The translations under genes and the position numbers were made by a program. From positions 18,691 to 40,251 of the forward strand of contig DLGL01000010.1 in assembly GCA_002482685.1 (NCBI GenBank): a stretch of 21,561 bases of DNA. The letters are read 5' to 3'. The notes under the pieces were generated by a model, which searched no databases, was not told the origin of the DNA, and saw only the letters and a program-made list of their open reading frames with translations. The stretch is from Bacteriovoracaceae bacterium UBA7695. Its GTDB lineage: Bacteria > Bdellovibrionota > Bacteriovoracia > Bacteriovoracales > Bacteriovoracaceae. Shown here one piece after another: positions 16,149 to 21,561 of this stretch (within the stretch, counting starts at the first letter, position 1; every line of letters begins with the position of its first letter).

Positions 16149-16928
16149 ATGTCAGAAGGTTTTGCTAAAAAAGTTGCTAATACCCAGGTTTGGAAAGCGA
16201 TTTTCCGTCATGGTCCCCCCGATAATGCTCGTAACAGAGCTGCTGTTGTGGCGGGTAACGTGTTTCTTCATCTTCACCCAATCAAGTTAAAAAAGTCAGG
16301 CGTTCAGCTTGGCTACACTTGGTGTATGGGTGGACTTACATTTTTCATTTTCTTGGCTCTTACCGTAACTGGTGTATTGCTGATGTTTTACTACCGTCCA
16401 ACTGCTGAATACGCATTCACAGATATCATCGGTCTTCGCGAGCACGTTCCTTTGGGAATCATGCGCGAACTTCACCGTTGGGGCGCCCACTTAATGGTAA
16501 TTACTGTGTGGATCCACATGTTCCGAGTGTTCATGACAGGTTCATACAAACCACCTCGTGAATTTAACTGGGGTGTTGGTGTTATCCTCCTTATCTTAAC
16601 CATGCTTCTCTCGTTCACCGGGTACCTTCTTCCTTGGGATCAGCTCGCAATTTGGGCGATTACCGTAGGATCCAACATGGCGAAAGCTACTCCGTTTCTT
16701 GGTAACGGTGGTCCAGGTGCTGCTCTTGCAAAAATCGGCGATTTTGTAATGGTCTCTGATAAAAACGATGTACGTTTCCAACTCTTGGGTGGTCGTTTCG
16801 TGGGTGAGGCAGCTTTGCTTCGTTTCTACATTCTCCACTGCGTTTTCATTCCTCTGGTAGTTGCAGTTTTAATTGCAGTTCACTTTTGGCGTGTACGTAA
16901 AGATGGCGGAATTTCGGCTCCACTTTAA
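16149..16928 (+). CDS. petB: Cytochrome b6-type N-terminal cytochrome b subunit
   Basis: The 259-aa subunit has the four-helix haem-binding half of cytochrome b and resembles cytochrome b6 along its length (FYYRPTAEYAF, ELHRWGAHL, KPPREFNWG, TGYLLPWDQ, RFYILH, ending in GGISAPL). Haem ligands are His109/His123 and His230/His245. The second pair has 14 intervening residues, as in b6 rather than mitochondrial-type cytochrome b (13). WCMGG (58-62) aligns with the YCLGG of b6, and Cys59 matches the cysteine that covalently holds haem ci there. The protein oxidises quinol at Qo and reduces it at Qi in the cytoplasmic membrane. AGAGGAAA precedes the ATG. The second half of cytochrome b is encoded by the next gene. 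Confidence 0.93.
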   Translation: MSEGFAKKVANTQVWKAIFRHGPPDNARNRAAVVAGNVFLHLHPIKLKKSGVQLGYTWCMGGLTFFIFLALTVTGVLLMFYYRPTAEYAFTDIIGLREHVPLGIMRELHRWGAHLMVITVWIHMFRVFMTGSYKPPREFNWGVGVILLILTMLLSFTGYLLPWDQLAIWAITVGSNMAKATPFLGNGGPGAALAKIGDFVMVSDKNDVRFQLLGGRFVGEAALLRFYILHCVFIPLVVAVLIAVHFWRVRKDGGISAPL

Positions 16929-16946
16929 GGATTAGGGTAGATATAT

Positions 16947-18023
16947 ATGATTAAGGAAGCGATTAACTTTCTTGCCGAACCGGTTTACTCGTTCACAATT
17001 TTCATTGTTCTTTTTTTGCTAGCACTAAAAAGAATCGATATTGTTGGAACTAAAAAATTTGGTATCGGCTTAATGGTCTTCACGCTAGTGATCTTCGGAT
17101 GGATGGTGGCTGATCCCGTCTTCTTCCTGGTAATATCACTCCCTGATAACATTCCTATTATCATTCTGAATGCCTTGGTATTCTGGTCTACTTGGTTTGC
17201 TCTTTATAAAGGACACCAGAACGACTTAAGAATTGCTGCCGGTGAAGGTCCAATTGAAGGAACTCCTGAAAACCGTGAAAAAGTCTGGGCTTGGCCAAAC
17301 CTCGTATATACAGAATTATTTTGCGGTATCGCGTGTACAGTTTTCCTTATCGTTTGGGCCATTTTCTTCAAAGCTCCTCTAGAGGAGCCTGCTAACCCAA
17401 CTTGGGCGCCAAACCCAGCTAAAGCCCCTTGGTACTTCCTAGGTCTTCAAGAAATGCTTGTTTACTTCGATCCTTGGATGGCCGGCGTGGTTCTTCCTGG
17501 GATTATCGTTGTCGGTCTTATTGCCATTCCTTTCCTTGATATCAATCCGAAAGGAAACGGTTATTACACTTTTAGAGAGCGTAAGTTTGCCATCACTTCA
17601 TTCTTATTTGGGTGGCTTGCCTTGTGGGTATACCTTATTCAGGTAGGAACATTCTTGAGAGGTCCGAACTGGACTTTCTACGGACCTTTCGAATATTGGG
17701 ATTTCCATAAAGTCGTAGCAGAAAACAACATCAACTTATCTGAGATCGTGTGGATTAAATTCCTAAGTATGGGACTTCCAAAAAATATTTTCGTAAGAGA
17801 AATTTTTGGACTCATTGCCACCTTTGGTTATCTCTTTGGACTTATTCCTCTGATTACCAAGAAGTGGGGACAACGTTACTTAGACCGTATGGGTGCCATC
17901 CGGTACTACATTATGTTGTTTCTTGTTCTCAGTATGATGAGCTTGCCGATTAAGATGTATCTTCGTTGGTTTTTTAACCTGAAATACATCCTGGCAATGC
18001 CGGAATTTGAATTAAACCTCTAA
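16947..18023 (+). CDS. petD: Subunit-IV-like C-terminal cytochrome b subunit, extended at both ends
   Basis: The 358-aa protein contains a PetD-like core (about 110-235) with WAWPNLVYTELFCGIACTVF, PNPAKAPWYFLGLQEMLVY and GVVLPGIIVVGLIAIPFLD. Classical PetD is about 160 aa. Here about 100 residues with three predicted helices precede the core, and about 120 residues with two or three helices follow it. The Qo-site PEWY motif reads APWY (160-163), so the catalytic-region Glu is absent. From memory, similar PWYFLGLQE sequences occur in other former deltaproteobacterial complexes. The gene follows cytochrome b after 18 nt and precedes the octahaem cytochrome by 26 nt, so it is part of the same operon. 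With the previous gene it forms the cytochrome b core. Confidence 0.9.
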   Translation: MIKEAINFLAEPVYSFTIFIVLFLLALKRIDIVGTKKFGIGLMVFTLVIFGWMVADPVFFLVISLPDNIPIIILNALVFWSTWFALYKGHQNDLRIAAGEGPIEGTPENREKVWAWPNLVYTELFCGIACTVFLIVWAIFFKAPLEEPANPTWAPNPAKAPWYFLGLQEMLVYFDPWMAGVVLPGIIVVGLIAIPFLDINPKGNGYYTFRERKFAITSFLFGWLALWVYLIQVGTFLRGPNWTFYGPFEYWDFHKVVAENNINLSEIVWIKFLSMGLPKNIFVREIFGLIATFGYLFGLIPLITKKWGQRYLDRMGAIRYYIMLFLVLSMMSLPIKMYLRWFFNLKYILAMPEFELNL

Positions 18024-18049
18024 GTTAGATTTTTTTATAAGGTAGAAAA

Positions 18050-20890
18050 ATGAAACGTGAACCTGGAATGGCCTACGATACCAAAGTTCTGAATAAGATC
18101 TTTGCTATTTTATCCGTCTGCTTTCTTTTGGTGACAATCTGGATGATCTTTGACGATTACATTCGTCCTTGGAAAGCCGTGCAAATTAAAGCATTGGATA
18201 TTGAGAAACAAAAGATTCAGGAAAAGATCAAAGTCATTGATGGCTCTATTGATGGAGAAAAACTCAAAGCGGCTAAAGCCGCTATCGTTGAGGCTGAAAA
18301 GAAAATCGAAGCTCAGCAAGAAGCCTTAGATAAGGCCAATGAGAAAATTCACGAAATTCAGAAACAAATTTACGTTCAGAATATGAGCAATGGTATCAAC
18401 GGCTCACAAGCAGCTGCCTACCAGTTTAAGTACGAACATGCTTTGGTTGAAAAACACATGGAGCAAGCGAAGGAATTGAAATTAAAGTTCGATGATTTCA
18501 AGGCCAAGGAGCTAGCTGGGAAAGATAACCTCAAAGGTCTCCAGGCCCAGGAACTTGTTGCTCAAAATGAAGTCAAAGCAATCATGGCAGAGAAGACTGC
18601 TGCAGAAAAAGAAGTCAAAGACCTCACTGGAAGTAAGGACCTCATGCTTCAGGCGATGGCCGGAACTGAAAAAAATCTAATTTGGGCCATGAGAAATGCT
18701 CCTTTCACTGATTACCTTGACCCAACCGTAAAAATCCGTCAGTTTGTTGTTGAAAACGTTACTGATGACCGTTATTTCCAGCATGTTCCTAAAATTGATC
18801 GCTGTACGACTTGTCACGTTTTTGCTGACAAGCCAGGCTTTGAAGATCAGCCAAATCCTTATAAAACTCACCCCAAACTTGATACGTTGGCACTTGGACC
18901 TAACTCTGCTCACCCGATTAAAGACTTCGGCTGTACTTCTTGTCATGGTGGTGTCGGAGATCGTGTGAACGATTTTAATGCCCCAGCTCACATTCCACAA
19001 AATGCTGAACAGGCCAAGCTGTGGAAAGAAAAATATCACTGGCACGAGCCTCATAAAATTCCTCAGCCAATGCTTCCTCTTCAATACACAGAAGGTATGT
19101 GTATGAAGTGTCACAAAGGTGTAGACCGTATTCCAACGGCTGATAAGTTAAATCAAGGTCGTCAGACAATTGAGCAGTATGGCTGTTACGGTTGTCATAA
19201 AATTGAGGGATGGCAGCATCATAAGAAAGCTGGCCCTTCTCTTCAAAAAATCTCAGGAAAGGTTTCTAAAGAGTGGATTAAAAACTGGATTTGGTCTCCG
19301 AAATCATTTAATCCAAAATCGAAAATGCCTTCTTACTTTAACCAGTTAAATAATTCTCGACCTGAATTCAAATCTAAGAATATGGCCGAAGTTAATGCCA
19401 TGGCCGAATATATCTACCGCACTTCGCGGGAATATAAGCCATTCCAAAAATACTCTGCAGGATCTCCAGATGCCGGTAAAGAACTTATTGAGACCGTCGG
19501 TTGTGTTGGCTGTCACATGGTTGAAGGTATAGATGATAAGTGGAATAAGCTTAATCAGAAGAAAGGAACTTATCTGACAGGTATTGGTTCAAAAGTTGAT
19601 CCTGATTGGTTAGTTTCATGGCTTAAAAAGCCGTCGCACTATCAGGAAGATACAGTCATGCCTTCTTTCCGTTTAACGGATAAAGAGGCAAATGATATCG
19701 CTTCTTACCTGTTAAGTTTAAAGAACAAACAGTTTGCTGAGCTTGAATTTCCAGAAATCAATAAAGACCTGAGAGATGAAATTCTTGTTCAGGATTACTT
19801 CTCAGCTTTTGATACTCTCGCTGCTGCTAAGAAAAAACTTTCCGCAATGTCTGATGACGAAAGAACTATGGAGCTAGCTAAGCGTTCGATTAATAAGTAT
19901 GGCTGTTATTCATGCCATAATATTAATGGGTATGAGGGAGACCTTCCTCAGATTGGTCCTGAATTAACGAAAGAAGGTTCTAAACCTGTAGAGCAATTCG
20001 GATTCGGTCAACAGCACCAGGTTCCCCACACTCGTCAGGGTTGGTTGAGACAACATTTAAAATCTCCAAGCATCTGGGATGTTGGTGTTCCTAAACCATT
20101 TAAAGACTTAAACAAAATGCCGAATTTCTATCTTAATGATGAAGAGATCGAATCAATCGTGCTTGTTCTCCTGGGCCAGGTCAGCGATCGTGTTCCACTT
20201 GCAGGACAAAAAGTTCTAAATGCGAATGAGAAGTTTTACGAAGACGGTATGAAGATCGCTAATCAATACAACTGTTACGGTTGTCACAAAATTGATGGTG
20301 TCGGCGGAAAACTCTCTGAAGGCTTTGAAGATCAAAACTACGGTCCTCCTTATTTAACACGTGAAGGTTTCCGTGTTCAGACTGATTGGTTATACGACTT
20401 CCTTCAGAATGTTCACCCTATTCGTTCATACGTAAAAGTGAGAATGCCATCATTTAATTTCAAGCATGATGAATTGAATAAGCTTGTTATGGGATTCAGC
20501 TCTGGAGCAGGTCAAAATACTTTTGATGCTCCAACGCGTGTAGAGTGGGAGCCTGGTGAAAGAGAAGCGGCTCAGAAAATCTGGAATGAATTGGCCTGTA
20601 CGACTTGTCACACAGCTGGATTCAATAAGGATGCGCCACAAGCTCCGGATCTTCATTATGCTAAGAACCGTCTGCGCCCTGAATTCATGGACGCCTGGAT
20701 TGCGAATCCACAATCGTTTATTCCTTACACAAGCATGCCTGCTTTCTGGGATGACGGTAATGGTAAACTTCAGTCTGCGGTAGAAGGCGTCTTGGACAAT
20801 GATCCTAAACGTCAGATTCAGGCAGTTAGAAAATTAGTTCAAGAATTTGGCTATGATAGAAGCCCAGTTCCTTTTCCAAAGAATCAGTAA
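18050..20890 (+). CDS. Membrane-anchored octahaem cytochrome c with long coiled coil
   Basis: The 946-aa protein has a short cytoplasmic N-terminus, one membrane anchor (about 17-34), a coiled coil (about 45-205) and a periplasmic cytochrome region. Eight CxxCH motifs occur at 252, 295, 351, 379, 485, 619, 742 and 850. The first three form a compact region before a run of five monohaem-like cytochrome c units. Each unit has a CxxCH followed by a Met-Pro pair at 426, 537, 690, 799 and 896, probably the distal haem ligands. It is the last gene of the Rieske/cytochrome b cluster, and no cytochrome c1 or f gene is present, so it probably accepts electrons from the Rieske protein. AAGG lies before the ATG at 18050; an ATG at residue 7 is an alternative. 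A strong terminator follows. Confidence 0.9.
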   Translation: MKREPGMAYDTKVLNKIFAILSVCFLLVTIWMIFDDYIRPWKAVQIKALDIEKQKIQEKIKVIDGSIDGEKLKAAKAAIVEAEKKIEAQQEALDKANEKIHEIQKQIYVQNMSNGINGSQAAAYQFKYEHALVEKHMEQAKELKLKFDDFKAKELAGKDNLKGLQAQELVAQNEVKAIMAEKTAAEKEVKDLTGSKDLMLQAMAGTEKNLIWAMRNAPFTDYLDPTVKIRQFVVENVTDDRYFQHVPKIDRCTTCHVFADKPGFEDQPNPYKTHPKLDTLALGPNSAHPIKDFGCTSCHGGVGDRVNDFNAPAHIPQNAEQAKLWKEKYHWHEPHKIPQPMLPLQYTEGMCMKCHKGVDRIPTADKLNQGRQTIEQYGCYGCHKIEGWQHHKKAGPSLQKISGKVSKEWIKNWIWSPKSFNPKSKMPSYFNQLNNSRPEFKSKNMAEVNAMAEYIYRTSREYKPFQKYSAGSPDAGKELIETVGCVGCHMVEGIDDKWNKLNQKKGTYLTGIGSKVDPDWLVSWLKKPSHYQEDTVMPSFRLTDKEANDIASYLLSLKNKQFAELEFPEINKDLRDEILVQDYFSAFDTLAAAKKKLSAMSDDERTMELAKRSINKYGCYSCHNINGYEGDLPQIGPELTKEGSKPVEQFGFGQQHQVPHTRQGWLRQHLKSPSIWDVGVPKPFKDLNKMPNFYLNDEEIESIVLVLLGQVSDRVPLAGQKVLNANEKFYEDGMKIANQYNCYGCHKIDGVGGKLSEGFEDQNYGPPYLTREGFRVQTDWLYDFLQNVHPIRSYVKVRMPSFNFKHDELNKLVMGFSSGAGQNTFDAPTRVEWEPGEREAAQKIWNELACTTCHTAGFNKDAPQAPDLHYAKNRLRPEFMDAWIANPQSFIPYTSMPAFWDDGNGKLQSAVEGVLDNDPKRQIQAVRKLVQEFGYDRSPVPFPKNQ

Positions 20891-20894
20891 CTAA

Positions 20895-20927
20895 ATAAAA
20901 AATGGGCCCGAAAGGGCCCTTTTTTTT
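20895..20927 (+). terminator. Intrinsic terminator after the respiratory cluster
   Basis: GGGCCC (20904-20909), GAAA loop and GGGCCC (20914-20919) form a perfect 6-bp GC stem capped by a GNRA-type tetraloop and followed by eight T. The A-rich stretch upstream extends the pairing. It starts within 15 nt of the octahaem gene stop and separates it from the tRNA promoter. Confidence 0.9.
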
Positions 20928-20985
20928 GCCAAAATATTCCTAATAATTAGTTCATTAATATCCGAAAAATAAAATCATTTCCCCG

Positions 20986-21015
20986 TTGACATATTTGAGC
21001 GTGATCTACTATCTT
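20986..21015 (+). promoter_or_regulatory. Predicted stable-RNA promoter for tRNA-Ala/23S
   Basis: A perfect -35 TTGACA (20986-20991) is followed by a -10-like element, either TACTAT (21007-21012, 15-nt spacer) or TATCTT (21010-21015, 18-nt spacer). The preceding 50 nt are very AT-rich, as in UP elements. Transcription would begin about 20 nt before the tRNA. Confidence 0.6.
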
Positions 21016-21039
21016 TGCATCTCGCGTTTTTGATGTTGT

Positions 21040-21115
21040 GGGGGTGTAGCTCAGCTGGGAGAGCGGTAGCTTTGCAAGCTTCAGGTCGTCGGTTCGATCC
21101 CGTCTGGCTCCACCA
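21040..21115 (+). tRNA. tRNA-Ala (anticodon UGC), with unusual stem mismatches
   Basis: The 76-nt cloverleaf has the anticodon TGC at 21073-21075 in the loop TTTGCAA, GCTC/GAGC D-stem, TTCGATC T-loop and an encoded CCA. The G3:U70 identity pair for alanine is present (21042/21109). Three stems are imperfect: G5:G68 in the acceptor, U28:U42 in the anticodon stem and U50:U64 in the T-stem. Position between a promoter and 23S rRNA fits an rRNA-operon tRNA-Ala. The mismatches may mean a decaying gene or a hybrid sequence (see findings). Confidence 0.85.
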
Positions 21116-21489
21116 CTTCTTTTAGAGCGCCGCGCAGTCTCTGCGCCTGGCAGCTCTTGCCGGCATCCATGTTTGAAGGAAACAACAGTTTCCGCGCGCG
21201 TTTCACGCGACGCGGTTGGACTACATTGACATCGTGAAGAGGAGATATGCCTGGGACGTCCAGGCCTGCAGCAATGCAGGTTGAAGACGTCACCTGAGAG
21301 CATTCTGTTGTCGTGAGACGCAGGATGTGGAGGGGCTGGGGCTGCCGTGAGGCGGCTTAGGTACTGGGTTTATCTTGATGAATTCTGGTCTTTCTACAAT
21401 GCTTTTCCAAGCCGAGTGTCGAAACCTGACAAGTTCCTTGAACGGGATTTTGAAGGACGTAGCACAGGATGAGCATTGCTAATGAGAGC
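21116..21489 (+). other. tRNA-Ala to 23S rRNA spacer with several hairpins
   Basis: This 374-nt stretch holds no credible gene. Its first 240 nt are clearly richer in GC than the protein-coding part of the window. It contains exact hairpins: GCGCAG/CTGCGC (21132-21146), GGAAAC/GTTTCC (21178-21193), GCCTGG/CCAGGC (21249-21265), CCTGCA/TGCAGG with a GCAA loop (21265-21280) and GCTGCC/GGCGGC with a GTGA loop (21341-21356). I see no tRNA-Ile. These are probably processing or antitermination structures of the precursor rRNA. The segment around TGACATCGTGAAGAGGAGA reminds me of alphaproteobacterial spacers. Confidence 0.6.
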
Positions 21490-21561
21490 GATCAAGTGAC
21501 TTAAGGGCATCTGGTGGATGCCTTGGCGGTAAGAGGCGATGAAGGACGTGGTACGCTGCGA
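21490..21561 (+). rRNA. rrl: 23S ribosomal RNA, first 72 nt, continuing beyond the window
   Basis: The sequence from about 21490 follows the conserved 5' end of bacterial 23S rRNA, including GGTGGATGCCTTGGC (21512-21526) and GGCGATGAAGGACGTGGTA. The exact 5' nucleotide is set by analogy with E. coli and may be off by one or two. The 3' end lies outside. The form AAGGGCATCTGGTGGATGCC is, from memory, typical of Alphaproteobacteria. Confidence 0.93.

Noticed and set aside
18677..19114. 145-aa minus-strand frame inside the octahaem cytochrome gene
   Set aside because: It is antisense to a region with three CxxCH motifs; the coding signal belongs to the plus strand.
20947..21303. Open frames on the minus strand across the tRNA-Ala and spacer (118 and 70 aa)
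   Set aside because: Part of the translation (RTDDLKLAKLPLSQLSYTP) is the familiar false protein produced by reading tRNA-Ala backwards. The frames cover the tRNA and structured spacer and are not genes.
1..21561. Insertion sequences, prophage, toxin-antitoxin or CRISPR features
   Set aside because: No transposase, integrase, regularly spaced repeat or terminal inverted repeat was seen, and gene order is compact and housekeeping in nature.

Overview
The window looks like chromosome from a moderately AT-rich, Gram-negative predatory-type bacterium of the Bdellovibrionota (Bacteriovorax/Peredibacter-like). This placement is from memory of protein architecture, not from a search. Supporting points are the AsmA-like envelope protein, the HEAT/Rieske/split cytochrome b/multihaem cytochrome c cluster, and several exported or membrane proteins with no recognisable family. 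The genes are ordinary housekeeping and respiratory genes; no insertion sequence, prophage or CRISPR array is visible.

Left part (1-8687, all +): the 3' end of glmU is followed by a compact run glmS, pcrA/uvrD-type helicase, AsmA-like protein, mtnA, Ppx/GppA-type phosphatase and a single-domain cyclic-nucleotide-binding-like protein. Neighbouring genes overlap by 1-8 nt or are 6 nt apart, so they are probably one operon. The operon meets a two-gene minus-strand unit (a coiled-coil protein and a stand-alone FliG-like protein, 9570-8684) end to end, with overlapping stop codons.

Middle part (9663-14581): a thiolase gene and a coupled gene for a single-pass membrane protein of unknown function run rightward. 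They meet, again with overlapping stop codons, a minus-strand gene for a 605-aa exported protein. A four-helix membrane protein gene lies upstream of that one on the same strand.

Right part (14656-20890, all +): a respiratory quinol-oxidising cluster encodes a membrane-anchored HEAT-repeat protein, a Tat-type Rieske protein, a b6-type cytochrome b, a long subunit-IV-like protein and a 946-aa membrane-anchored coiled-coil protein with eight CxxCH haem motifs. No cytochrome c1 or f gene is present; the octahaem protein presumably takes electrons from the Rieske protein. The cytochrome b has a cysteine where cytochrome b6 attaches its extra haem ci, which makes this complex the most interesting system in the window. 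A strong terminator ends the cluster.

Right edge (20986-21561): a promoter, a tRNA-Ala(UGC) gene, a GC-rich hairpin-filled spacer and the first 72 nt of 23S rRNA, with no 16S gene in front. The tRNA has mismatches in three stems, and the spacer and 23S start look alphaproteobacterial to me. This end is therefore either a genuine unlinked rRNA unit or an assembly chimera at a contig end.
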